In this document: positions 34,472 to 44,949 of the stretch, in pieces
Position numbering within the stretch: the stretch's first letter is position 1
How the letters are laid out: each line of letters begins with the position of its first letter
Origin: Eutrigla gurnardus
Lineage: Eukaryota > Chordata > Actinopteri > Perciformes > Triglidae
DNA: 64,000 nt
NCBI GenBank assembly: GCA_963514095.1
Contig: OY741275.1
Coordinates: 7,195,151-7,259,150, forward strand
Direction of reading: 5' to 3'
The notes under the pieces: model-generated
The model's input: the letters and a program-made list of their open reading frames with translations, nothing else
What the model was told of the DNA's origin: nothing
Databases searched by the model: none
Translations under genes and position numbers: made by a program

Positions 34472-34927
34472 GATGTCCATCGCCTTTTGCCAAGAAATGG
34501 AGGACGTGTGTGCTGATGATGACAAGTTCCCACCAAAGCCTCCCAGGACAAAATGATGACAATTTGGTCAGTGACAAGCACAATACCTGGACTATATTGA
34601 CCAAACTGATGCAGTGAGCCCTGCTAAACTGCATGCAGCAGGAAGATAATCCCGCTTTTTGGCAATATCCGTATGTTTGCTTGTTCTGCTATGAAAACCA
34701 ATCGCTCGATTTTGGAAAAGTTATACATTATCGAGAAAATGGCTGCACGACCCAAACGTTACCGGGAAATTAAACAGGTCCCGTTCATGTTTGTAATGAT
34801 TAATCAGATGATCCTGGGGACGTTGGGGGAGGGGGGGAGAACTGGGGGGTAAAGAATGAGATGAACTCCAATGTCCCCGTGGGAGGAGCAGCAGCACCCT
34901 CTGCTGTTTGTCAAGGGAAATGGAAAA

Positions 34928-35047
34928 AAGCTTACAGCACCTGGTATTCCCAGGCGGTCTCCCATCCAAGTACTGACCAGGCCCGACCCTGCTTAGCTTC
35001 CGAGATCAGACGAGATCGGGCGTGTTCAGGGTGGTATGGCCGTAAGC
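34928..35047 (-). rRNA. 5S rRNA gene (copy F)
   Basis: Complete and consensus. Second gene of its pair; TATAAA at 35073-35078. Confidence 0.97.
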
Positions 35048-35176
35048 CGAGGGAGAAGGCAGAGAAAGGCCCTTTATAGATGTCCATCGCCTTTTGCCAA
35101 GAAATGGAGGACGTGTGTGCTGATGATGACAAGTTCCCACCAAAGCCTGCCAGGACAAAATGATGACAATTTGGTC

Positions 35177-36189
35177 GATTTTCGATTTTAAGGTTCTTTT
35201 ACTAATTTTTAAATGTCTTAATGGTCTTGGCCCTTCTTATTCATCTCCTACCCTTTTACCCTATCAACCCTCACGGAACCCGAGGTCCTCCAGTGCTGGC
35301 CTTTTAACCATACCACAGGTGAGAACTAAAACACACGGGGGGCGGCATTCAGTTACTATGGCCCCCGACTGTGGAACAGCCTGCCGGTGAACCTCAGGGC
35401 CGCAGAGAATGTTGATGTTTTTAAAAAGAGGCTCAAGAACCACCTTTTTAATCAGGCTTTTAACTGACATGTTTTCTAATTTCTTTTATGCTTCTTACAT
35501 TTTTTATTATTATTCATTTTTATATTATTTATTTCAGCTTATCCTGTCTTATTATTTGATATTTTTTAATTTTTACTTCTTCTATTTGTTTTATTTATTG
35601 GGTCTATTTTAATAATTTTATACATTTTACTGTTTTTATTCCCTCAGTTTGTAGCTTCTATCTTATTTTACGGTTTTAGCCCCTCGGTTTTCCAGTGTTT
35701 TCCTCCTGGGGGCCTACCACACCGGGAGTTGTTTCTGGTCCACCGTTGGGGGCGCTGTCCTGTGGACGGCCATGGCCCGGGTGGTTGGAGAGCTCTACAC
35801 CGTGGTGTGGAGCCTCCTGTCTGCCTGGGCTGGGGTGGTCCCTGTGGCGGCGCCCCCTGCAGTCATGGACCATGTTTCCTCTCGGTGTGCACGGCCCCCC
35901 AAAGGTAGCTTCTTCCTCACCTCAGGTGTCGGTGCCCAGCCATGTCTCCTCAGCAATAGCTAGTGTATGTGTGTGGTTGTGTGGGTGTGAATGTCTGTGA
36001 GTATGACTACGTATGTGTGTGAGTGTGTATGTCTTGGTGTATCTCTGTGTGTATATTTGTGGGGGTGGGACGTCTGGGTTTTTATGGTGTTTCCTTGTTC
36101 CTCATTTTTGTTTTTCTTTTATTTTCCGTAAGGCACTTTGTGCTACTTTAAGTATGAAAAGTGCCATACAAATAAAGTTGGTTGATTGA
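35177..36189 (+). mobile_element. L2 LINE fragment in 5S spacer, copy 3
   Basis: Same ends, frameshift and ttggtc flanks as the other copies; exactly 2224 bp from copy 2. Confidence 0.92.
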
Positions 36190-36544
36190 TTGGTCAGTGA
36201 CAAGCACAATACCTGGACTATATTGACCAAACTGATGCAGTGAGCCCTGCTAAAGTGCATGCAGCAGGAAGATAATCCCGCTTTTTGGCAATATCCGCAT
36301 GTTTGCTTGTTCTGCCATGAAAACCAATCGCTCGATTTTGGAAAAGTTATACATTATCGAAAAATGGCTACGCGACCCAAAGGTTACCGGGAAATTAAAC
36401 AGGTCCCGCTCATGTTTGTAATGATTAATCAAATGATCCTTGGGACGTTGGGGGGGGACTGGGGGGTAAAGAATGAGATGAAATCCAATGTCCCCGCAGG
36501 AGGAGCAGCAGCACCCTCTGCTGTTTGTCAAGGGAAATGGAAAA

Positions 36545-36641
36545 AAGCTTACAGCACCTGGTATTCCCAGGCGGTCTCCCATCCAAGTACTGACCAGGCC
36601 CGACCCTGCTTAGCTTCCGAGATCAGACGAGATCGGGCGTG
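36545..36641 (-). rRNA. 5S rRNA gene (copy G), 3' part, split by LINE
   Basis: Consensus sequence up to GGGCGTG at 36635-36641, where the intact LINE begins. The flank to its left (tccccgcagg) is that of a first-of-pair gene. Confidence 0.96.
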
Positions 36642-36655
36642 TTTTTTTTTTTTTC

Positions 36656-37284
36656 TCTTTTATTATCAAAAATCACAATAATTACAATTCAAACAATATT
36701 TACACCCACGCATCACTTTCACTCACATTCAAAACAAAACTCACACACAAATTAAAAATAGAAGCTCCTTCAAAGATTTGAAATCCACACTTCATTAGAA
36801 AAACCTCTCAGGGTTAGAAAATTAGTTATATAACATACCAAAAGATCCATTAATAAAACAAACCAAAAGCAAAACACATCACAAAGACAAGATCAAATAA
36901 CCCCAGCACTGAAGAAGCTCCATCAATAGACATCAACACTTATTTATCTTCCCATATCATCAAAGATACAACACAACCCCAGAACAAGAAAGAACAAATT
37001 GAAGCAAAACAAACAAATCACAATACAAAATACACAGCAAGATACCATACACACAGCTCTCTGTTCTAGTGAGGCCTGCAGGAAAAACACTCAAGCCAAA
37101 AAATAAATAAATAAATAAATAAAATAAAAAAATAAAAAATAAATAAATAAATAAATAAAAAAATAAAATAAATAAATAAATAAAATTAATCAATGAAAAG
37201 TAAAAAAAAAAAAAAATAAAAAAATAAAAAATAAAAAATAAAAAAAAATAAAAAAACAAAAAAACAATCAGCACCAGAAGAAAA
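36656..37284 (-). other. 3' UTR of the intact LINE
   Basis: No frame. 37099-37262 is a low-complexity aaataaataaaa stretch. The end nearest the target shares ttttattatcaaaaat with the old copy at 18210. Confidence 0.8.
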
Positions 37285-40200
37285 TTACAATATTGCAGGA
37301 GAGGCAAGACTGCTACCCCAATCTATCTGTACCTCTCCATCTCCCCCGATCCTGATAAGGGTACTACCCATAATGAACCCTCTCTCAAAGACATCTCTGT
37401 CTAATGATCCATACATCATGTTGACATCCTTCTTCAATCCGCTCTTAAATATACTCCAGACGTCAGCCTTCCTCCTCTCATAATGGGCCAGATTCCTCCT
37501 CAGTTTGACCGCAAACCTTGCATGGCTCAACGTGTAGTTTAAGAGACTCACCCCTTTCATTCTCCCTCCCACTCCAAACAACCACAATTCCTTCCATTCC
37601 ATTCTCTCTACATATCTTTCATTCCAACACCTGTTAATTATCTCCTTCAATCTCTCAAAATACACCTGCAGCTCTCCGCATTCAACAAACTCATGCATAC
37701 ACGTTTCTACTTCCACTCCACATACATCACATTCTTTCTTCACATTCACATCAAACTTACTTATGATTAAATTATTAAAAACCCTATTGTGCCTCAAAAG
37801 AAAATCAAAATTCTCACATTCACTGCTGTTCCATTTCACTCTCAGATTCATCCATATCCTTTTCACATCCATGTCATTCATCACTCTCATCCATACTTTC
37901 TCTGCAGCTGGTCTCCTCACATCCCTCCCTCTTAAACATTTATACAACACTCTGGTTTTCACACTCATCAGATTCGCCCTCTTCTCGCTTTCTCCTACAT
38001 ACATCTCAATCTCTCCTTCCTCATCCATCACATTCTCTCTCTCAATCATTTCCATCCACTCTTTGGGCATCCCCCCCTTTATCTTATCTATTACCCCCTC
38101 TGCTGTCCCCATCCACATTTCATCCCCCCTGCCCCTCACCTCGTCAACTACCACCTGTGCCCTCATAAACCCTGGTACATATTCATACACTAAGTCCCTT
38201 ACCTTCCTAAACCCAGCCCTCCACATCAACCTGTTATAAAGTGTTTCCCCGTCCCATGTGATTTTGGGATTTAAAAACACTGGCTGCTCCCAGACTTGCT
38301 TCACATTCTTACATTCATACTTCACACATTTCACAAACTCACCCCATGATCCCAACACCTCCTTATAAAAATCAGGCACTTCACTCATCATTCCTTTCTT
38401 CATTTCCATAAACACTGCACTGTCTCCGCACCCTCCACATTTATCAATGGCTTCTTTTAAAAAAACCTTCCATGTATGATCCCCATTGTTCCTTAGATAC
38501 CTCACCATCATTTTCACCCTAAGTGCTTTCTTCTTCTTTTCTAAGTTGATCAGTTTCAGTCCTCCATCCTCATACTCATTCTCCATCACCTCCCTGGCTA
38601 TTCTAACTCCCTTCCCATCCCACAGAAACTCGCTCACTTCTCTCTCCACCTCCTTCATCACTCTCTCCGGTACATCTAACACATTCATTACATACACTAA
38701 CTTACTCATCACTAACGCGTTCACAACTACCACTTTCCCTTTCAACCCTAACCCTCTGTGCTTCCAAAACCCTAATGTCTTCCTAATACTGTTCACTATC
38801 CCTTCATACTGCATATCCCTCCCTTCCTTGTCCTTTATCCCTAAATTAACTCCTAACACTCTGAAATAATCCTGCTTCTCTTTTAACCCTATCTCCTCTC
38901 TTCCTATTCTCTCCTCTCCTATATACATGATCTCTGACTTCTCTATATTCACTTTAGCCCCCGATGCCCTCCCATACAGCTCTAAACTATCTAATACCTC
39001 AACTATACTTTCCCTATCCTTCACTGTGACTGTTGTGTCGTCTGCATATTGATATAATAAACTCTCTTGTCCTCCTGGTAGCTCTATTCCCCTGATTTTA
39101 TTGTTTTGCCTTAATAGTAGTGCTAGTGGTTCAGCTGACAGTGAGTACAGTAGTGCTGACATTGGACACCCTTGCCTAACCGACCTTTCTAACCTAAACT
39201 TGTCTGTGACCATACCATTAATTTTAACGCAGCTGTGTGCTCTATCATACATCCTCCTGATCCATCCCCTTAGCCTATGCCCAAATCCCATTTTCTCCAA
39301 CACCCTGTACAAGTACGTGTGATCTACCCTATCAAATGCCTTATTTAAATCTAAACTCATTACAACCCCTCCCTTTCCTTTCTTCATAAAATCTATTGTG
39401 TCTCTAATGCTACTTACTGTGTCAGCTATATCCCTACCTGGTATACTATAAGCCTGCGTGCTCCCTACCACCGTCCCAATGACTTTTTTAATCCTATTGG
39501 CTAACACCCGTGCTAATATCTTGTAATCTGTGTTCAACATTGTAAGTGGTCTGTAGTTTTCTAATCTATCCCTATTCCCTTTCTTGTATATGATACTAAC
39601 TAGCCCTGTCGCCATATCTGATGTCATCCTATCCTCCTCTTCTATCCATCTAAACAATCTGTCTAACACTGGCACTAATTCCTCCCTAAATTCTATATAA
39701 AACTCCCCAATAATACCATCTATCCCTGGACTCTTATTCCTGCCTAACCCTGCTATAGCTGCTTCTATTTCTCCTGTCCCTATGTTGCCCTCACACATCT
39801 CCCTATCATCATCACTCATCTTCACTTCCACTTTCTCTAACACCTGCCTCATGCTCTCTTCGTCCACTTCACCTACGCTAAATAATTCCCTGTAAAATCC
39901 TTCTACTCTTTCTGCTATCCCTACAAAGTCTGTAATTTTCTCTCCCTCCTTCCCTTCTACCTTCTCTAAATAATTCCTCTTCTGCTTTGTTTTCTCTAGC
40001 CCTAAAAAAAACCCAGTACATTTCTCTCCCTCAATCACATATCTCGCCCTACTCCTGACTATTGCTCCCTTACACTTCCTCTGTTCTATCTCCTTCAGCT
40101 CATCTTTAATTCTTATATAATTCTTCAAATCACACTCCTCCTCATCCATCCTCTCTACCTCTCTCTCTAACTCCTCCTTCAATTTTCTCTCCCTCTCTCT

Positions 40201-41133
40201 CGCTCTCCTATTCCTGCCTCTACTATATTTTATGCTCAACTCTTTAATTTCTGTTTTCAAATTCTCCCACCACCCCCCAACATCCTCCTCATACATACTA
40301 TCATTCATTCTCATGTTTATACATTCTCTCACTTTCTTTTTATACTGTTCATCTTTCACCAATTCACCATTCAAGCACCACACACCACCTCCCCTCCTTT
40401 CAATTTGTTTATTTAAACTAAACTCTAACACCATGTGATCGCTTAGTGCAGTAACTTTATATTCTATCTTCCCTATCCTATCAACTATGCCCTTTGCTCC
40501 CAAAACTAAATCTATCCTACTTTGCTTTAAGACCCCCCTCACCACTTGTCTCCTAGAAAAAGCCCTCCCCTTTGGATTCCTCTCTCTCCACACATCAATC
40601 ATTCCTCTGTCTCTCATCATATTCCTCAGCACACCTCTCGACGAATCACTCCTATAACATACGCTCGATGACGCATCTAACCTTCCACACCACACATTAA
40701 AATCACCCACAATCATACAGTTGTCACCACACACACCTCCCACCCTCTCAAAAAAAACCCTTCTCTCTCTCTCCTCATTAGGTGCATATATATTAATTAA
40801 CTTAAACTTTTTCCCCATGTGTTCAAACATAATCCCAATCATTCTCCCTTCCCCATCATCCACACACTTTCTAACATTCTCAATCACTCCCCTCTTAACT
40901 AAGATTGCCACCCCCCTTGATTTATCCCCCCCATTATTCACATACATCTCGCCCATCCATGCTCTCTCAGTCTCTCTCACGCACACATCATCCCAGTGAG
41001 TCTCTTGTAAACATATAATGTCAGCCTCACACACCAGCAAGGTTTGCTGTCTCCTATCTTGGTCTCTGAGCCCATTGCCATTAAAAGAGGAAAAGCTGAG
41101 CACCATTAGCAATATTGAAAAGGATGTCAACAT
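37285..41133 (-). CDS. LINE ORF2: endonuclease, reverse transcriptase, CCHC (1282 aa)
   Basis: Open from 41133 to 37285. The N-terminal APE endonuclease shows SSFNGNGLRD, ADIICLQETHW, INIYAPNEE, VGDFNVW, SRIDLVL and ALSDH (residues about 15-230). The polymerase spans about residues 430-760, with KSPGIDGIIGEFY, YRPLTMLNTDYKILARVLAN, SLDLNKAFDRVDH, RQGCPMSALLYSLSAEPL and YADDTTVTV carrying the catalytic aspartates. Near residue 1120, ECDVCGVEVETCMHEFVEC is the C-terminal cysteine-histidine motif of many LINEs. In target-primed reverse transcription the endonuclease nicks the 5S gene and the polymerase copies the element RNA there. No break is visible. Confidence 0.95.
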   Translation of the reverse strand: MLTSFSILLMVLSFSSFNGNGLRDQDRRQQTLLVCEADIICLQETHWDDVCVRETERAWMGEMYVNNGGDKSRGVAILVKRGVIENVRKCVDDGEGRMIGIMFEHMGKKFKLINIYAPNEERERRVFFERVGGVCGDNCMIVGDFNVWCGRLDASSSVCYRSDSSRGVLRNMMRDRGMIDVWRERNPKGRAFSRRQVVRGVLKQSRIDLVLGAKGIVDRIGKIEYKVTALSDHMVLEFSLNKQIERRGGGVWCLNGELVKDEQYKKKVRECINMRMNDSMYEEDVGGWWENLKTEIKELSIKYSRGRNRRARERERKLKEELEREVERMDEEECDLKNYIRIKDELKEIEQRKCKGAIVRSRARYVIEGEKCTGFFLGLEKTKQKRNYLEKVEGKEGEKITDFVGIAERVEGFYRELFSVGEVDEESMRQVLEKVEVKMSDDDREMCEGNIGTGEIEAAIAGLGRNKSPGIDGIIGEFYIEFREELVPVLDRLFRWIEEEDRMTSDMATGLVSIIYKKGNRDRLENYRPLTMLNTDYKILARVLANRIKKVIGTVVGSTQAYSIPGRDIADTVSSIRDTIDFMKKGKGGVVMSLDLNKAFDRVDHTYLYRVLEKMGFGHRLRGWIRRMYDRAHSCVKINGMVTDKFRLERSVRQGCPMSALLYSLSAEPLALLLRQNNKIRGIELPGGQESLLYQYADDTTVTVKDRESIVEVLDSLELYGRASGAKVNIEKSEIMYIGEERIGREEIGLKEKQDYFRVLGVNLGIKDKEGRDMQYEGIVNSIRKTLGFWKHRGLGLKGKVVVVNALVMSKLVYVMNVLDVPERVMKEVEREVSEFLWDGKGVRIAREVMENEYEDGGLKLINLEKKKKALRVKMMVRYLRNNGDHTWKVFLKEAIDKCGGCGDSAVFMEMKKGMMSEVPDFYKEVLGSWGEFVKCVKYECKNVKQVWEQPVFLNPKITWDGETLYNRLMWRAGFRKVRDLVYEYVPGFMRAQVVVDEVRGRGDEMWMGTAEGVIDKIKGGMPKEWMEMIERENVMDEEGEIEMYVGESEKRANLMSVKTRVLYKCLRGRDVRRPAAEKVWMRVMNDMDVKRIWMNLRVKWNSSECENFDFLLRHNRVFNNLIISKFDVNVKKECDVCGVEVETCMHEFVECGELQVYFERLKEIINRCWNERYVERMEWKELWLFGVGGRMKGVSLLNYTLSHARFAVKLRRNLAHYERRKADVWSIFKSGLKKDVNMMYGSLDRDVFERGFIMGSTLIRIGGDGEVQIDWGSSLASPAIL

Positions 41134-41142
41134 GAGACCTTA

Positions 41143-42363
41143 TCATTTAGCTGTTTTCTTTTTCACTTTTTCCAATCGCTTGCTATGCCTCTTAGTTTTA
41201 GGTCTTTTCCTAACCTCTCCCACTTTCTCCATGTTATCGTCCTCACTCACAGTCACGTCAGAAACCTCCCACTCCATCCCACTCTGCCCCACCCCAGCAC
41301 CCCCACACATTCCCAGTCCCCCCTTCCCCTCCATCCTTACCCCACTTTTTCCCCCGTCGATCCCTCCGCCCGTCCCTCTGACTCCTGCGTCTCTCTCTCT
41401 CTCCCCTCCGTTGACAGTCTCCGTTTCCTTCTCTCCGTCCGTCAGTGTCTCCATTACTGTCTCTCCGTCTTTGTCCTGCTCCTCTCCGTCCTGCTCCTCT
41501 CCGTTCTGCTCCTCTCCGTCCTGCATCTTCTCCACTCCTGCTCCTTCCAGTCCCGATGTCGAGTCCTCGTCTCCATCTCCGCTCCGGCTTTGGTCCTCCC
41601 CGTCGATCGCCTCCTTACTCCGACCTCCTTCTCCCGTCTGCTCCTTCTCCTGCCGCTGCTCCTCCTGCTGCTCCTCCTGTTGCTCCTCCTGTTGTTTCTC
41701 CATGCATTCTCTGGCGTAATGTCCTTGCTTGCCACATTTGAAGCACGTGAAGTCGGGGCAGTCTCTTACAATATGTCCCGGTTGAATACATAGACGGCAG
41801 ACTTTTACCTGCCTGTCATGTATTACTCTAAAGTGTTCAGCTCCTCCCGCTGTCTCAAACTTTGTTGAGTACGGGAGCGATTTCACAGCCTCTGTGAACC
41901 TGACTTTCATGTATCTCGTCCCGTCTGCAATTTCCGTTCCTGGCCACATCCGTCTCCTTATCCGTGATACCGGATTCACTCCCCAGTCACGTAATTTGCT
42001 CATGATAGTTTCGTCTTCAATATATGTCGGCAAGTTGATAAATGACACCACCATCTCATCATTGTTAATTTCTCTTGCCGTCACAGTGTTATTTTGGATT
42101 CTCAATCCGTCCATTATCTTTGCCTTCCCTTGGTCAGTTTTCATTGTTAGCTCGTAACATTTAGGTGTCTTAAATCTACAGCCTATCACCTCACCACACT
42201 CTACCTTTACTTTCCTCAGAAGCTCCATCATCGTTATCCTATCTTCCCCGTCAATCTCTACAACCAATGTCAATCTTTTTTCAAAGGTTGCTCTCACATT
42301 TTGTCCATTGTCCTTTTCCATTAGTCGTTGTCCGTTCCGAGTCGTGGCCGTTTTATCCGTCAT
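41143..42363 (-). CDS. LINE ORF1 nucleic-acid-binding protein
   Basis: The frame is open from 42459, but I take the methionine at 42363 (MTDKTATT) because the 32 residues before it look like untranslated leader (406 residues result). The middle of the protein has two zinc knuckles, CRLCIQPGHIVRDC and CFKCGKQGHYAREC, both CX2CX4HX4C. An upstream segment of about 130 residues (VVSFINLPTYIEDETIMSKL) is RRM-like. The C-terminal third is acidic and glutamate/glycine-rich, ending in a lysine-rich tail. Its role is to package element RNA. The stop lies nine bases before the ORF2 ATG, suggesting reinitiation. Confidence 0.9.
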   Translation of the reverse strand: MTDKTATTRNGQRLMEKDNGQNVRATFEKRLTLVVEIDGEDRITMMELLRKVKVECGEVIGCRFKTPKCYELTMKTDQGKAKIMDGLRIQNNTVTAREINNDEMVVSFINLPTYIEDETIMSKLRDWGVNPVSRIRRRMWPGTEIADGTRYMKVRFTEAVKSLPYSTKFETAGGAEHFRVIHDRQVKVCRLCIQPGHIVRDCPDFTCFKCGKQGHYARECMEKQQEEQQEEQQEEQRQEKEQTGEGGRSKEAIDGEDQSRSGDGDEDSTSGLEGAGVEKMQDGEEQNGEEQDGEEQDKDGETVMETLTDGEKETETVNGGERERDAGVRGTGGGIDGGKSGVRMEGKGGLGMCGGAGVGQSGMEWEVSDVTVSEDDNMEKVGEVRKRPKTKRHSKRLEKVKKKTAK

Positions 42364-42566
42364 TTCGACAAACAAACAAAAAACAATTGCAAAGTTTCCC
42401 CAAACAGTGAGACACTGTCTGGGGAACTCACAATTACACAAGACAACACAAACGTTCACACCACTCTCTCAACAGACTTAAATAAACAAACAATATTGGA
42501 CTCAATCTCACACATGCACTACAAACTTTTCGGACTGCTGTGGTCTACTTCCTGGTTCACCAAAAG

Positions 42567-42596
42567 GGGCGTGTTCAGGGTGGTATGGCCGTAAGC
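42567..42596 (-). rRNA. 5S rRNA gene, 5' part, right of the intact LINE
   Basis: The first 30 nt of a 5S gene. The following flank is gagggagaagg and leads straight into a spacer with an L2 fragment, which is the second-of-pair type, unlike the left half at 36545-36641. Confidence 0.95.
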
Positions 42597-42725
42597 CGAG
42601 GGAGAAGGCAGAGAAAGGCCCTTTATAGATGTCCATCGCCTTTTGCCAAGAAATGGAGGACGTGTGTGCTGATGATGACAAGTTCCCACCAAAGCCTCCC
42701 AGGACAAAATGATGACAATTTGGTC

Positions 42726-43738
42726 GATTTTCGATTTTAAGGTTCTTTTACTAATTTTTAAATGTCTTAATGGTCTTGGCCCTTCTTATTTATCTCCTAC
42801 CCTTTTACCCTATCAACCCTCACGGAACCCGAGGTCCTCCAGTGCTGGCCTTTTAACCATACCACAGGTGAGAACTAAAACACACGGGGGGCGGCATTCA
42901 GTTACTATGGCCCCCGACTGTGGAACAGCCTGCCGGTGAACCTCAGGGCCGCAGAGAATGTTGATGTTTTTAAAAAGAGGCTCAAGAACCACCTTTTTAA
43001 TCAGGCTTTTAACTGACATGTTTTCTAATTTCTTTTATGCTTCTTACATTTTTTATTATTATTCATTTTTATATTATTTATTTCAGCTTATCCTGTCTTA
43101 TTATTTGATATTTTTTAATTTTTACTTCTTCTATTTGTTTTATTTATTGGGTCTATTTTAATAATTTTATACATTTTACTGTTTTTATTCCCTCAGTTTG
43201 TAGCTTCTATCTTATTTTACGGTTTTAGCCCCTCGGTTTTCCAGTGTTTTCCTCCTGGGGGCCTACCACACCGGGAGTTGTTTCTGGTCCACCGTTGGGG
43301 GCGCTGTCCTGTGGACGGCCATGGCCCGGGTGGTTGGAGAGCTCTACACCGTGGTGTGGAGCCTCCTGTCTGCCTGGGCTGGGGTGGTCCCTGTGGCGGC
43401 GCCCCCTGCAGTCATGGACCATGTTTCCTCTCGGTGTGCACGGCCCCCCAAAGGTAGCTTCTTCCTCACCTCAGGTGTCGGTGCCCAGCCATGTCTCCTC
43501 AGCAATAGCTAGTGTATGTGTGTGGTTGTGTGGGTGTGAATGTCTGTGAGTATGACTACGTATGTGTGTGAGTGTGTATGTCTTGGTGTATCTCTGTGTG
43601 TATATTTGTGGGGGTGGGACGTCTGGGTTTTTATGGTGTTTCCTTGTTCCTCATTTTTGTTTTTCTTTTATTTTCCGTAAGGCACTTTGTGCTACTTTAA
43701 GTATGAAAAGTGCCATACAAATAAAGTTGGTTGATTGA
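42726..43738 (+). mobile_element. L2 LINE fragment in 5S spacer, copy 4
   Basis: Same ends, ttggtc flanks and frameshift as the others. Confidence 0.92.
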
Positions 43739-44093
43739 TTGGTCAGTGACAAGCACAATACCTGGACTATATTGACCAAACTGATGCAGTGAGCCCTGCT
43801 AAAGTGCATGCAGCAGGAAGATAATCCCGCTTTTTGGCAATATCCGCATGTTTGCTTGTTCTGCCATGAAAACCAATCGCTCGATTTTGGAAAAGTTATA
43901 CATTATCGAAAAATGGCTACGCGACCCAAAGGTTACCGGGAAATTAAACAGGTCCCGTTCATGTTTGTAATGATTAATCAAATGATCCTTGGGACGTTGG
44001 GGGGGGACTGGGGGGTAAAGAATGAGATGAAATCCAATGTCCCCGCAGGAGGAGCAGCAGCACCCTCTGCTGTTTGTCAAGGGAAATGGAAAA

Positions 44094-44213
44094 AAGCTTA
44101 CAGCACCTGGTATTCCCAGGCGGTCTCCCATCCAAGTACTGACCAGGCCCGACCCTGCTTAGCTTCCGAGATCAGACGAGATCGGGAGTGTTCAGGGTGG
44201 TATGGCCGTAAGC
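44094..44213 (-). rRNA. 5S rRNA gene (copy H), one substitution
   Basis: Complete except for CACTCCC in place of CACGCCC at positions 24-30 (plus 44187, position 27). Control boxes are intact. TATAAA at 44239-44244. Confidence 0.96.
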
Positions 44214-44700
44214 CGAGGGAGCAGGCAGAGAAAGGCCCTTTATAGATGTCCATCGCCTTTTGCCAAGAAATGGAGGACGTGTGTGCTGATGATGACAAGT
44301 TCCCACCAAAGCCTCCCAGGACAAAATGATGACAATTTGGTCAGTGACAAGCACAATACCTGGACTATATTGACCAAACTGATGCAGTGAGCCCTGCTAA
44401 ACTGCATGCAGCAGGAAGATAATCCCGCTTTTTGGCAATATCCGTATGTTTGCTTGTTCTGCTATGAAAACCAATCGCTCGATTTTGGAAAAGTTATACA
44501 TTATCGAGAAAATGGCTGCACGACCCAAACGTTACCGGGAAATTAAACAGGTCCCGTTCATGTTTGTAATGATTAATCAGATGATCCTGGGGACGTTGGG
44601 GGAGGGGGGGAGAACTGGGGGGTAAAGAATGAGATGAACTCCAATGTCCCCGTGGGAGGAGCAGCAGCACCCTCTGCTGTTTGTCAAGGGAAATGGAAAA

Positions 44701-44820
44701 AAGCTTACAGCACCTGGTATTCCCAGGCGGTCTCCCATCCAAGTACTGACCAGGCCCGACCCTGCTTAGCTTCCGAGATCAGACGAGATCGGGCGTGTTC
44801 AGGGTGGTATGGCCGTAAGC
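44701..44820 (-). rRNA. 5S rRNA gene (copy I)
   Basis: Complete and consensus; TATAAA at 44846-44851. Last complete gene of the array, 607 bp from copy H. Confidence 0.97.
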
Positions 44821-44949
44821 CGAGGGAGAAGGCAGAGAAAGGCCCTTTATAGATGTCCATCGCCTTTTGCCAAGAAATGGAGGACGTGTGTGCTGATGAT
44901 GACAAGTTCCCACCAAAGCCTCCCAGGACAAAATGATGACAAATTGGTC

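Larger units (their letters stand above)
32097..36544. repeat. Two full 2224-bp higher-order 5S units
   Basis: Genes begin at 32097, 32704, 34321, 34928 and 36545, giving spacings of 607, 1617, 607 and 1617. The first gene of each pair is followed (plus direction) by gagggagcagg and a short spacer; the second by gagggagaagg and the spacer with the L2 fragment. The units at 32097 and 34321 are nearly identical. Confidence 0.95.
36642..42566 (-). mobile_element. Intact 5S-targeted Tx1-clade LINE (Mutsu-like)
   Basis: 5925 bp, inserted in a 5S gene between GGGCGTG (36635-36641) and GGGCGTG (42567-42573), a 7-9 bp target duplication covering 5S positions 24-30. From 5' (right) to 3' (left) it has a short 5' UTR, ORF1 and ORF2 nine bases apart and both open, a 3' UTR with a long A/T low-complexity stretch, and a poly(A) tail (T run at 36642-36655). 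It is a potentially active, site-specific retrotransposon. The name follows the 5S-specific family known in fish; sequence alignment is needed to confirm it. Confidence 0.94.

Noticed and set aside
34035..34472. Open frame of 145 codons across the 5S spacer and gene, repeated in each unit
   Set aside because: It reads through the 5S gene itself and recurs only because the unit is repeated. The sister spacers break it.
35695..36000. Frames of about 100 codons in the L2 fragment 3' UTR
   Set aside because: They lie downstream of the ORF2 stop in LINE 3' UTR and have no recognisable domain.
36960..37307. Hydrophobic FYFFIF-rich frame on the minus strand
   Set aside because: Low-complexity aaataaat repeat in the LINE 3' UTR.
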